Shown one piece after another: positions 16,601 through 23,469 of a stretch of DNA of 34,066 bases (within the stretch, counting starts at the first letter, position 1; each line of letters starts with the position of its first letter). Source of the stretch: JBJXGF01 sp046153015. Its GTDB lineage: Bacteria; Actinomycetota; Acidimicrobiia; Acidimicrobiales; CAIXPF01. Both the position numbers and the translations under genes were made by a program. Under the pieces are notes generated by a model. The model did not search any database and was not told the DNA's origin. It saw nothing but the letters and a program-made list of their open reading frames with translations. The stretch covers positions 1 through 34,066 of the forward strand of contig JBJXGF010000153.1 of NCBI GenBank assembly GCA_046153015.1, written 5' to 3'.

Positions 16601-17045
16601 GGCCCTCGAGGTCGGTGGCGATGACCGACTGCTGCACGGCGTCGAGCAGGCCGGCCTGCTGTCGGATCGTGGCCTCGGCGTGCTTGCGCTCGGTCACGTC
16701 GATCACCACGCCCACCCGGCGGGCGGCGCCGCCGGTCGGGTCGGCGACGGGCTCGGCCCGGGCCTCGACCCACACGAGCGTGCCGTCGGCACGCTCGACG
16801 CGGCACTCGATCGGCTCGCCCGCCGCCGCGCTCGGCGCCCGGGCCAAGAGCGCCTCGGCGCCGGCGCGGTCCTCGGGGTGGACCCGGGCGAGCAGCTCCT
16901 CGACGCTCGGCTCGTCGGCCGACGAGAACCCGAAGAGGGTCTTGGCGCCGGCCGACAGCGCCGGCGCGGCCCCCGGCGCCGGGCCGAGGTCGTACACGCC
17001 CACGAGCCTCGCCGACGCAGGCTCCGGATTCGGCGCTGGCGGCAC
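13656..17045 (-). CDS. Multi-PAS/GAF sensor fused to SpoIIE phosphatase and RsbW-like kinase
   Basis: This 1129-residue protein without membrane segments carries five PAS domains (about 15-120, 125-245, 250-370, 380-500, 505-625), several closing with DVTER/DITDRK linkers. A GAF domain follows (about 645-755). The PP2C-type SpoIIE domain (about 775-995) keeps its metal residues: Asp800 and Asp803 in GGDWYD, Asp818 in GDVVGHG, Asp937 in SDGL, and a DD pair at 985-986. The C-terminal HATPase_c_2 domain (about 1005-1120) keeps the N-box (Glu1043, Asn1047) and glycine motifs near 1078-1100, like anti-sigma kinases. It can therefore both dephosphorylate and phosphorylate STAS proteins in response to signals at its PAS/GAF domains. 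The next gene is a STAS protein with a GTGA overlap. The GTG start at 17045 has a TANNNT box 6 nt upstream. The ligand is unknown. Confidence 0.92.
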   Translation of the reverse strand: MPPAPNPEPASARLVGVYDLGPAPGAAPALSAGAKTLFGFSSADEPSVEELLARVHPEDRAGAEALLARAPSAAAGEPIECRVERADGTLVWVEARAEPVADPTGGAARRVGVVIDVTERKHAEATIRQQAGLLDAVQQSVIATDLEGRIVYWNRFAERLYGWSAAEVLGRPVKEVTPSEASVDQAEELIAALSRGQSWQGEFPVRRKDGASFVAFVTDSPVFESGRQVGIVSVAMDVTERVRTADALRDSEARFRATFENAAVGMAHVSPDGRYLRVNDAMCALTGLSAADLVGKGYGEITDPDDARAQRALARRLLEGEIETFTLEKRYLRKDGRPWWAKLTVSLVRRDDGSPDYFVTIVEDINDAKLAVQRLRENEAFMARFFDALSVFVGVMDTDGTLRRINRAPLSAGGLSEADVLGRALWDCPWWSWSPEVQADLRDAVARATRGEVVRFDVPLRLAGDARSWMDFQIAPLEDQHGAVTHLVPSGIDISSRHEAELALRESEQRFRAMADDLPLLVWVTDAQGRLEFVNRTFCDYFSVSPGEAANDLWRRLAHPADSDGYFAEFAASVEARRPFQAQMRVRRSGGEQRWIESWGRPRFDPAGRFLGVVGTSVDITDRKAMEAAQEAAARGEQSARRRAELLSMVMAELEALDGVQARARRLVHLLVPALADEAVVEAPGEDPPELAAAPSERRGEAHAVLSARLHVGGRVSGVLRVGLTDPARPPFDDDDRRLLDDIAERAGLLLGNARLFEQEHHTALALQRTLLPDHLVEHPMLSVGACYEAVAASLEVGGDWYDTIELPSGDIALTVGDVVGHGLVAAGAMGRLRNAIAAIAPRVDGPAEVLCELDEFIRANRVTEFATACCAILDPGSGLLRYASAGHPPMLLVAADGAVRWLEGGRSRALCGHSPSHRPEAVAEVAPGELIVLFSDGLIERRRRRLSAGLAQLAAAAARRRAEPVGQLCGNLVVDLLDDARLEDDVVVVCARLEPAATARFHRTIAARPEHLARLRRSLRAWLTARGLADQDVHHTLLAVGEAVTNAIEHAYRDRAPGQVEIDLTVAEAGELVLSVSDRGQWQAAETPDPRRGRGTPLMAAVSESFDRRSGRAGTTVVCRLARAGGRS

Positions 17046-17051
17046 GACCGG

Positions 17052-17057
17052 AGCCTA
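17052..17057 (-). promoter_or_regulatory. Candidate leaderless -10 box of the SpoIIE/RsbW fusion gene
   Basis: Minus-strand TAGGCT (TANNNT) ends 6 nt before the GTG at 17045, with no ribosome binding site between. It would give a transcript starting at the GTG and carrying both the fusion gene and the STAS gene. Confidence 0.45.
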
Positions 17058-17215
17058 CCGGGCGCCGCTCGGGCGCTCGGCCCAGCTCACCGGCTCGGGG
17101 TCGCCCGGCCCTGCCGCTCGGGGTCCTCCGGCAGAGGCGCGCGCCGCGGCGAGACGAGACGATGGCCGGCGACGCCGCCCGCCGCCCCGGTGGGCGGCCC
17201 GACCGAGGAGCGCGC

Positions 17216-17722
17216 ATGCACGTCGACCCGGCCTGGGCCATCGCCCTGCTCACCGCCGAGCGGACCCGCCTGTCGACGGTGCTCGCCGGCCTCGAGGCCG
17301 ACGGCCTCACCGTGCAGACCGAGGCGCAGAGCGTGGGCGAGCTCTCCGACGCTGACCAGCACCCGGCCGATTCGGCGTCGGAGACCTTCGAACGGGAGAA
17401 GGAGCTGACGCTCGCCGCCGACGTGGCGGCGGAGCTGGCCGAGGTCGCCGCCGCGTTCGAGCGGGTGCGCCTCGGCGCCTACGGCGTCTGCGAGGTGTGC
17501 GGGGCGCCGATCGATCCGGCCCGCCTCGAGGCGGCGCCGGCCACCCGCTGCTGCCTGCGCGATCAGGAGCGCCGCGAGCTCACCCTCGGCCGAGCCGTGG
17601 TCTCCACCGTGTCGCCCCCGCCCCACGAGCTGCTCCCCGAGGACACGCCCGGCTCCGAGGAGGTGGACCTCGCCCCCGAGGACGCGGCGATGACCGTCCG
17701 CTCCGAACGCGAGCTCAGCTGA
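17216..17722 (+). CDS. DksA/TraR-family zinc-finger protein with a changed fourth ligand
   Basis: From the ATG at 17216 (GAGGAG at 17205-17210, 5 nt spacing) this is 168 residues. An in-frame ATG at 17162 exists but has no ribosome binding site. Residues about 5-88 are acidic and helical, resembling the coiled coil of DksA-type proteins. The zinc finger at about 88-118 has Cys92-x2-Cys95 in GVCEVCGAPID, but the second pair reads RCCLRD. Cys112 or Cys113 is present and the usual fourth Cys is Asp116. Family members bind the RNA polymerase secondary channel or act as zinc-finger regulators. The acidic C-terminal tail (about 138-168) is an addition. It is divergent from the SpoIIE/RsbW fusion gene across 170 bp. 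Whether it acts on RNA polymerase is inference. Confidence 0.8.
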   Translation: MHVDPAWAIALLTAERTRLSTVLAGLEADGLTVQTEAQSVGELSDADQHPADSASETFEREKELTLAADVAAELAEVAAAFERVRLGAYGVCEVCGAPIDPARLEAAPATRCCLRDQERRELTLGRAVVSTVSPPPHELLPEDTPGSEEVDLAPEDAAMTVRSERELS

Positions 17723-17757
17723 GCCTCCCCGCCACGGGGGCGGCCCGGCGTCGGGCA

Positions 17758-17787
17758 GCCTCGCCCCGCTCGTGAGCGAGGCGAGGC
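17758..17787 (+). terminator. Interrupted hairpin after the DksA-like gene
   Basis: GCCTCGC (17758-17764) pairs with GCGAGGC (17781-17787), and GCTC/GAGC (17768-17771, 17774-17777) forms an inner stem separated by a 3-by-3 internal loop. It lies 35 bases past the stop codon. Confidence 0.45.
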
Positions 17788-17923
17788 CGCACCAGCGTGT
17801 GTGGGAGCAAACGTCACGGACGCGGCCCCGCACACGGGGCGATTGTCGACAGTCCGAGCTAGCCGAGCCACTCTCCGTCGAGATATCGGGCGAAATCGGC
17901 CCAGTACGTGTGACGATTGCTCC

Positions 17924-17950
17924 CGCTCACCGTTCGAGAAACGGCGAGCG
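17924..17950 (-). terminator. Hairpin after the amidohydrolase gene
   Basis: Two 5-bp stems, CGCTC/GAGCG (17924-17928, 17946-17950) and CCGTT/AACGG (17930-17934, 17940-17944), are separated by one mismatch and close a CGAGA loop. They lie 6 bases past the minus-strand stop at 17957. The remaining gap between here and the DksA-like gene shows no gene. Confidence 0.45.
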
Positions 17951-17956
17951 GCGATT

Positions 17957-19645
17957 TCAGGCGCGAGGCGCCGGCCGCACGAGCTGGCCGGGACGGTCCT
18001 CGAGGGCGGACGGCGCCGGCGCGCCGTCGAGCATGATCGGCGCGCCGTTCACCAGCACGTGGCGCATGCCGGTCGGCGCGTCGGCGGTGAGGCGCTCGGA
18101 GCCGGCCGGGAAGTCGCGCACGCGGCGCACCGGACCGGGTGAGACCGTCGCCGGGTCGAACACCGTGACATCGGCCCACGCGCCGGGCCGCACATAGCCG
18201 CGGCCCTCGAAGCCGAACAGGTCGGCCTGTTGGCCGGTGAGCTTGCGGATGGCGGTCTCGATCGGCAGCGCGCCGCGGTCGCGCACCCAGTTGCCCAGCA
18301 GGTCGGTGGGCATGGGGGCGTCGCAGAGCTGCCCGACGTGCGCGCCGGCGTCGGACAGACCGAGCGTCGTGCGCGGGTCCTGCAGCAGCGTCGTCACACC
18401 GTCCACGTCGTCGTTGGCCAACACCAGCTTGATGCGCAGCAGCAGGTCGGGCTCGGCCACGGTGACGTCCATCAGCGCGTCGAACGGGTCGACGCCCATC
18501 TCGGCGGCGAGGTCGGTGATGCGCTTGCCCACGAGCGCCGGGTTGGCCGCCGATTCGAGGATCTCCATCGTCGACCAGCGCGGCCGGATCGTGCGCTTGT
18601 CGTTCCACGCCTCGCGCACCCGGGCCCGCCAGGCGGGATCGGCGTAGGCGGCGCGGCGGGCCTCGAGCCCCTTGCCGATGAGCTCGGCGAACACCGGGTT
18701 GGTGTTGAGCGTGAACGGCTCGACCAGCGTCATCGAGAAGGTGAGCGGCCGGCAGGTGACCTGCAGCCACACCTCGGCGCCGTCGGCCCAGCCCTGGCGG
18801 TTGATCTCGAGCGCCTTCAGGTGCCCACCGCTCGGGTTGGTCAGCACCGCGGTGTAGGTGAACGGGATGCCGATCTGCTTCTGCAGCACGTAGTTGTCGC
18901 GCAGCGACAGGTTGTCGCCGCCGTTCACCCCGATCACTCCGCGGCCGGTGTCGGCGACGGCCTTGAACAGGTGCTCGAGCTCGGCGCGGTCGGCCCAACG
19001 GCTCGGGATCGGGCTGCCGTCGGCGCCGATATGGGTGGCGGCGAAGCTGGTGGCGAAGCCCACGGCGCCGGCGTCCATCGCGTCGCGGATGATGGCCGCC
19101 ATCTTGTCGAGCTCAGCCGGGTTGGCCGGGCGGCCTACCGCCTCGTCGCCCATGGCGTAGAGCCGCACCGCGGTGTGGCCCACGTACGCGCCGAAGTTCA
19201 GCACCGTGCCCCGGCGCTGCACCGCCGCCAGGTACTCGGGGAAGGTCTCGAAGTCCCACGGCACGCCTTCGAGCAGCGTGGCGGGGTTCATGTCCTCCAC
19301 CTTCTCCATCGTGTGGGCGATGAGGCTCACGTCGGCCGCCCGGATGGGGGCGATGGAGAAGCCGCAGTTGCCGGCCACGACCGTGGTGACGCCGTGATGG
19401 CTCGACGGCGTGAGGGCCGGGTCCCAGAACACCTGCGCGTCGTAATGGGTGTGGATGTCGATGAACCCGGGCGCCACCACGCAGCCGTCGGCGTCGAGCG
19501 TGCGGTCGCCCTTCAGGCCCTCGCCCACCTCGACGACCTTGCCGCCCTCCACGGCCACGTCGGCCCGCCGTCCCGGCGCTCCCGTGCCGTCGACGACTGT
19601 GCCGCCCCGAATCACCAGCTTGTCCCCGTCGCGCACCGCGCTCAT
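17957..19645 (-). CDS. Amidohydrolase of the N-acyl-D-amino-acid deacylase (D-aminoacylase) type
   Basis: This 562-residue cytoplasmic metal-dependent amidohydrolase has the N-terminal beta-sandwich strand LVIRGGTVVDG (10-20) and the metal motif DIHTHYD, with His65 and His67. GNCG (92-95) carries Cys94, a metal ligand in D-aminoacylases. The LSDAGAHVG motif later in the chain supplies the catalytic Asp. Family members deacylate N-acyl-D-amino acids, but many actinobacterial relatives of this length act on unknown amides or cyclic ureides. A GGGGAGAG ribosome binding site precedes the ATG at 19645, and TAGGCT at 19700-19705 is a possible -10 box. The upstream alpha/beta hydrolase gene is 119 bp away, so a shared transcript is possible but not shown. 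Confidence 0.9.
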   Translation of the reverse strand: MSAVRDGDKLVIRGGTVVDGTGAPGRRADVAVEGGKVVEVGEGLKGDRTLDADGCVVAPGFIDIHTHYDAQVFWDPALTPSSHHGVTTVVAGNCGFSIAPIRAADVSLIAHTMEKVEDMNPATLLEGVPWDFETFPEYLAAVQRRGTVLNFGAYVGHTAVRLYAMGDEAVGRPANPAELDKMAAIIRDAMDAGAVGFATSFAATHIGADGSPIPSRWADRAELEHLFKAVADTGRGVIGVNGGDNLSLRDNYVLQKQIGIPFTYTAVLTNPSGGHLKALEINRQGWADGAEVWLQVTCRPLTFSMTLVEPFTLNTNPVFAELIGKGLEARRAAYADPAWRARVREAWNDKRTIRPRWSTMEILESAANPALVGKRITDLAAEMGVDPFDALMDVTVAEPDLLLRIKLVLANDDVDGVTTLLQDPRTTLGLSDAGAHVGQLCDAPMPTDLLGNWVRDRGALPIETAIRKLTGQQADLFGFEGRGYVRPGAWADVTVFDPATVSPGPVRRVRDFPAGSERLTADAPTGMRHVLVNGAPIMLDGAPAPSALEDRPGQLVRPAPRA

Positions 19646-19699
19646 CGTGCTCTCCCCTAGCTCGGAAACGGCCTCGCCTCGGCGGGCCGGCTCGCCGCC

Positions 19700-19705
19700 A
19701 GCCTA
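19700..19705 (-). promoter_or_regulatory. Candidate -10 box of the amidohydrolase gene
   Basis: Minus-strand TAGGCT (TANNNT) lies 54 bases before the ATG, leaving a leader of roughly 45-50 nt that includes the GGGGAGAG ribosome binding site. No -35 box is clear. The 119-bp gap 19646-19764 shows nothing else. Confidence 0.3.
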
Positions 19706-19764
19706 CGCCTCGGCGGCGGTGGGGAGCCCGCCAGGCGAATGCGCCGGCGCGCCCGGGCGGGTCG

Positions 19765-20706
19765 TCAGGGGGCGAGGCGGGCGGCCAGCCACTCGTCGGC
19801 GTCCCGGCTCGCCCGCTTGGCCAGCGCCAGGTTGGGCAGCAGCGCGTCGAAGCCGTGGGGCATGCCGGGGTAGACGTGCAGCTCGGTCGGCACGCCGGCG
19901 TGGCGGAGCCGGACCGCGTAGTCGATGTCCTCGTCGGAGAACCCGTCGATCGCGCCCACCGAGATGAACGTCGACGGCAGGCCGCCGAGGTCCGTCGCTC
20001 GGGCGGGCGCGGCGTAGGCCGCCACGTCGGGGCCGCCCTTCGCCGCGCCGAGGTACGCCGTCCACCCGTAATGGTTGGCGGCCGGCGGCCAGATCGGGTC
20101 GAGCCACTGGCTCGACGGGGTGATCTGGCGGTCGTCGAGCATCGGGTAGATCAGCAGCTGGAAGGCCAGCGGGACCTCGCCGCGGTCCCGGGTGAGCAGG
20201 GCCAGGCCGGCGGCGAGGCCGGCGCCGGCGCTGGCGCCGCCGATCCCGAGGCGAGCGCGGTCCACGCCCAGGCGCTCGGCGTGCTCGTGCACCCAGCTCA
20301 GCCCGGCGTAGCAGTCCTCGAGCGGGCCGGGGTAGGGCGTCTCCGGCGCCAGCCGGTACTCGACCGACACGCCGACGCAGCCGAAACGCTGGCACCAGTC
20401 GTCGAAGCGGGCGTCGTCGCCGGTGTAGCTGCCGAGCACGAGCCCCCCGCCGTGCATCCAGTACACGCAGGGCAGCGCCCCCTCCGCGTCGACCGGGCGG
20501 TGCACGCGCACCACCACCCCGCCCGGCGTCTGGTGGTCGACCCGTTCGACCCGGTCCGACAGCTCCACCGCCGGCATCGCGGCGAGCGCGGCGCGCACCT
20601 CGGGGAGCGTCTCGTCGGAGAGGGCGCCGAGATCGAGCGGGAACGCGGCGAGGGCCTCCGCAGCGTCGGGGTCGAGCAGGGCCTTCACGTCGAGCGGGGC
20701 GGACAT
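19765..20706 (-). CDS. Alpha/beta hydrolase, HSL-type esterase
   Basis: This 313-residue serine hydrolase has the oxyanion motif HGGG at 85-88. The nucleophile is Ser159 in GGASAGAG, the likely acid is Asp254 in GAIDGFSDED, and the catalytic His is His284 in GMPHGF. It belongs to the same broad family as the esterase at 5223-6182 but has a GASAG rather than GDSAG elbow and a different N-terminal cap, so the two are distant paralogues. The ATG at 20706 has no strong ribosome binding site. It is followed on the same strand by the amidohydrolase gene. Substrates are probably short- to medium-chain esters, unknown in detail. Confidence 0.9.
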   Translation of the reverse strand: MSAPLDVKALLDPDAAEALAAFPLDLGALSDETLPEVRAALAAMPAVELSDRVERVDHQTPGGVVVRVHRPVDAEGALPCVYWMHGGGLVLGSYTGDDARFDDWCQRFGCVGVSVEYRLAPETPYPGPLEDCYAGLSWVHEHAERLGVDRARLGIGGASAGAGLAAGLALLTRDRGEVPLAFQLLIYPMLDDRQITPSSQWLDPIWPPAANHYGWTAYLGAAKGGPDVAAYAAPARATDLGGLPSTFISVGAIDGFSDEDIDYAVRLRHAGVPTELHVYPGMPHGFDALLPNLALAKRASRDADEWLAARLAP

Positions 20707-20753
20707 GGCCGCCAGTCTGCCCTACCGCGGCCCGACGGGGCGGCGGGGCAGGC

Positions 20754-21289
20754 TCAACCGCCCCGTTCGTCGCGGATCGTCACCTCCGCGGTGCTCGACG
20801 CCACGGCGATGCCCTGCTCGGCGAACCGCGACAGGATCCGCTCGGTCATCTCGTCCTTCACCCGGCGGGCCGCGCGCACGGGCACCACGAACCGGGCGGA
20901 CAGCTCCACCCAGTCGTCGGTCGCCCGGGTATGCGGTCGCCCACCCGGAAGATCCGTCCGGACAGGATGTTGAACCACCCGGCGACCGCTCCGACCACCT
21001 CCTGCATGGCGAACGCCACCCGGCCGCCGCCAAGCCGAGCACCACGCCGACCCGGCCGGCGAAGGCGCGCCACACGACAGCTATCACCACCGCAGCCGCG
21101 GCCGCCGCGCCGTAGCGGACGAGCTTGCGGGCGTAGTAGCGGGCGTAGCGGTCCTCGACCCGGCCCGCCGCCGCCCGCCCGCCCGCCGAGCCAGCCGAGC
21201 TAAACGGCGGCGACCACCACCACCGCGCTGGTGGTCAGCCGGCCGGCCGCGGTCTGCTGGTCGACGATCAGCTCCCACAGGCGGCGCAC
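20754..21289 (-). pseudogene. Decayed MscS-family mechanosensitive channel
   Basis: Pieces of one MscS-like channel appear in three frames in the right order. An N-terminal start (GTG 21289) runs into an in-frame TAG at 21200-21202. A basic helix with RYARYYARKLVRYG and a membrane span comes next. Another frame holds the pore-helix signature AFAMQEVVGAVAGWFNILSGR followed by VGDRI. The last frame holds the C-terminal domain (DDWVELSARFVVPVRAARR to the stop at 20754). The piece normally lying between VGDRI and the C-terminal domain, most of the beta domain, is absent. The combination of stop, frameshifts and deletion means true decay rather than read error. It would have been an inner-membrane osmotic safety valve. 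Confidence 0.8.
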
Positions 21290-21318
21290 CGCGCCGGCCT
21301 ACCCTCGGCGACGCCCCG

Positions 21319-22056
21319 CTACTCCACCCGGCGGTCGGTGGGCCCGGTGGGCCGGCGGGCGGCCTGGATCCAGGGGATCGTGCTCGGGTCGACCTGCACG
21401 TAGACCGCGTCGGCCTCCGCGAAGACGCCGTCTGGCCCAGACGCCACGCACCGGACGAACAGCTTGCGCCCCTCCTCGCCCACGAGGCGGGACCGGAACG
21501 TCACCTCGACCCCGAGCGGCGCCGGGGCGACGAGCTTGACGGCGATGGACCCGGTGAACCCGAATCGGCCGAGCATGGGCAGGAGCGTGGCGGTGGCCTC
21601 GTCCATCACGAGCGCCACCGCGCCCCCGTGGGCCCGGCCGGGCGGGCCCTCGAAGGACGGGCCGAACCGCACGCGGGTGACCGCCTCGTCGCCTTCGCGG
21701 CGGTGTGCGGCGCCCAGGCCGAACGGGTTGAGCCGGCCGCCGACGATCGAGTGGACGTCGAAATCGATCGGGGCGCCGTCAGGCGTGGGGTCGGGCAGGC
21801 GGCCCTCCACGATCGCCTGGTAGCGGGCCGACAGGGAGTGCTCCGCCTGCTTGTCCCGTCGCGGCGCCCGCTCGGCCAGGGCAGCCAACTCGCCGACCGC
21901 GGCGGCGATCCGCTCCGCCAGCGCGTGGTCCAGGTTCCCGGCGGAGATCGCGCTGCCCAGGCGGCGCACCGCCTCGGCCGCCCCCCGCCGGGCGGTGAGC
22001 ACCGCCTCAGCTTCCGCCGTCCCGCCGCCCTGCTCGGTTCGCTCGCCCGCGTTCAC
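21319..22056 (-). CDS. PaaI-type hotdog-fold acyl-CoA thioesterase
   Basis: This 245-residue protein has a C-terminal single hotdog domain (about 105-225) with the PaaI/4HBT signature GRAHGGAVALVMDEA (140-154), including His143-Gly-Gly and Asp152. The N-terminal 100 residues are helical and are found in some actinobacterial thioesterases. It is expected to hydrolyse acyl-CoA thioesters in the cytoplasm. The GTG start at 22056 lacks a ribosome binding site but has TACTGT 8 nt upstream. It is divergent from the CoA-transferase gene at 22164, suggesting shared CoA-thioester metabolism. The MscS pseudogene follows on the same strand. Confidence 0.88.
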   Translation of the reverse strand: MNAGERTEQGGGTAEAEAVLTARRGAAEAVRRLGSAISAGNLDHALAERIAAAVGELAALAERAPRRDKQAEHSLSARYQAIVEGRLPDPTPDGAPIDFDVHSIVGGRLNPFGLGAAHRREGDEAVTRVRFGPSFEGPPGRAHGGAVALVMDEATATLLPMLGRFGFTGSIAVKLVAPAPLGVEVTFRSRLVGEEGRKLFVRCVASGPDGVFAEADAVYVQVDPSTIPWIQAARRPTGPTDRRVE

Positions 22057-22064
22057 GGCGAAGG

Positions 22065-22070
22065 ACAGTA
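22065..22070 (-). promoter_or_regulatory. Candidate leaderless -10 box of the thioesterase gene
   Basis: Minus-strand TACTGT (TANNNT) ends 8 nt before the GTG at 22056, with no ribosome binding site between. The divergent CoA-transferase gene has only a weak CACGAT at 22152-22157, 6 nt before its ATG. Confidence 0.4.
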
Positions 22071-22163
22071 GCGCGGCCGCAGGAAAGCCCAGGTCGGGCG
22101 CCGATCGGGGCGTGCCGAGGCGGGTGTCGGCGCGCCGACGCCCGTCCGTGCCACGATGCGGCG

Positions 22164-23441
22164 ATGGCGCCAGACCTCGCCCACGGCCCGCTCACCGGCA
22201 TCAAGGTGCTGGAGCTCACGGTCGCCATCCAGGGCCCCCACGCCGGCGCGTACCTCGCCGACATGGGCGCCGAGGTCACGCGGGTGGAGCGCCCGGGCGG
22301 CGAGCTCAACCGTTACGTCCGCCACCCGGGGTTCACGCCGTTGGACGGGATGGGCGCCCAGTACGTCGCCATGAACCGGGGCAAGCGCGCCATCGCGCTC
22401 GACGCCCACAGCGAGCTCGGCCGCGCGGTGCTGCGTCGGCTCGCGGCGCAGGCCGACGTGTTCCTCACCAACTACCGGCGCGAAGCGCTTGAGCGGATGC
22501 AGCTCGGCTACGCGGAGCTCGCGGCGCGCAACCCGCGCCTTGTCTATGCCCGGGTATCGGGCTTCGGCCCGCGGGGGCCCGACGCCGACAAGGCGATGCT
22601 GGACGGCGCGGCTCAGGCTCGCAGCGGGATCGCCGCGGTGTCGGGCCCGCCCGACGGTCCGCCCATGCCCCCGGGCGCCGCCATCGCCGACCACGCCGGC
22701 TCGATGCAGCTCGCGTTGGGGGTGATGACCGCGCTCTACGCCCGGGAGCGAACCGGGAGGGGCCAGGAGGTGGACGTCTCGTCGTTGGGGGCGATGATGT
22801 GGCTGCAAGCCTGGGAGATCGCCCTGACGGGCATGGCGGCCGAGCCGATCACCCGCGCCGGCCAGCACAACCCGAACATCCTCTGCCCGTACGGCGTGTA
22901 CCAGGCCAAGGACGGCGGCGCGTTTCTCTTCGCCGTGGCGATGAGCGACGAGTCCTGGGACGACTTCTGGGTGTTCGTCGACCAGCCCGAGGTCGTGACC
23001 GACCCCCGGTGGAGCACCGCGGCGAAGCGCATCGGCGCCCGCGGCTCCTCCGAGGGCGTCGAGGAGATCCGCGAGCGGATGCGGGCCGCGTTCGCCTCCA
23101 AGACCACCGCGGAGTGGGAGGCGTTCCTGGGCGGCCAGCCGGAGATCATCTACGAGCGGGTGCAGGATTACGAGCAGCTGCGCGCCGACCCGCAGGTCGA
23201 AGCGAACGGCTACCTCGCGCCGGTCGAGGTGCCCGGCTTCGGCCGGGCGCGGGTGGTCGCCAACGTGGTCCAGCTGAGCGACACGCCCGGCGGTGGCGTG
23301 CGCCGCCCCCCGCCGCTGCTCGGCGAGCACACCGCCGAGGTGATGGACGAGCTCGGGTTCACCGCCGAGGAGATAGCCGAAGTGCTGGCGTCATGCCGCG
23401 GGGCAGACAACGCGGTGATCAGCTCCGTGCTGGACAACTGA
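22164..23441 (+). CDS. Class III (CaiB/BaiF) CoA-transferase
   Basis: This 425-residue family III CoA-transferase begins with the typical GIKVLELTVAIQGPHAGAYLADMGAEV region and VERPGG near 41-46. It has NRGKRAIALD (71-80) and the catalytic aspartate, most likely Asp176 in AAIADHAGS. These enzymes move CoA between carboxylic acids through an enzyme-bound anhydride and often open catabolic routes for carnitine, bile acid, terpenoid or aromatic acids. Length and motifs are normal. It stands alone, divergent from the thioesterase gene and convergent with the ABC permease gene 28 bp away. The start is ATG 22164. No Shine-Dalgarno is seen. Confidence 0.92.
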   Translation: MAPDLAHGPLTGIKVLELTVAIQGPHAGAYLADMGAEVTRVERPGGELNRYVRHPGFTPLDGMGAQYVAMNRGKRAIALDAHSELGRAVLRRLAAQADVFLTNYRREALERMQLGYAELAARNPRLVYARVSGFGPRGPDADKAMLDGAAQARSGIAAVSGPPDGPPMPPGAAIADHAGSMQLALGVMTALYARERTGRGQEVDVSSLGAMMWLQAWEIALTGMAAEPITRAGQHNPNILCPYGVYQAKDGGAFLFAVAMSDESWDDFWVFVDQPEVVTDPRWSTAAKRIGARGSSEGVEEIRERMRAAFASKTTAEWEAFLGGQPEIIYERVQDYEQLRADPQVEANGYLAPVEVPGFGRARVVANVVQLSDTPGGGVRRPPPLLGEHTAEVMDELGFTAEEIAEVLASCRGADNAVISSVLDN

Positions 23442-23469
23442 CCACTGAACCTGGATCCCACTGAAGCCG

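Noticed and set aside
13336..17310. A 1324-residue frame ending in the STAS domain
   Set aside because: Only the last 107 residues are protein-like. The rest is the antisense-like alternate frame of the SpoIIE/RsbW gene. The GTG at 13659 is the sensible start.
19750..19759. CGCCCGGGCG palindrome just after the alpha/beta hydrolase stop
   Set aside because: The stem would be only 3 bp with a 4-base loop, too weak to call a terminator.
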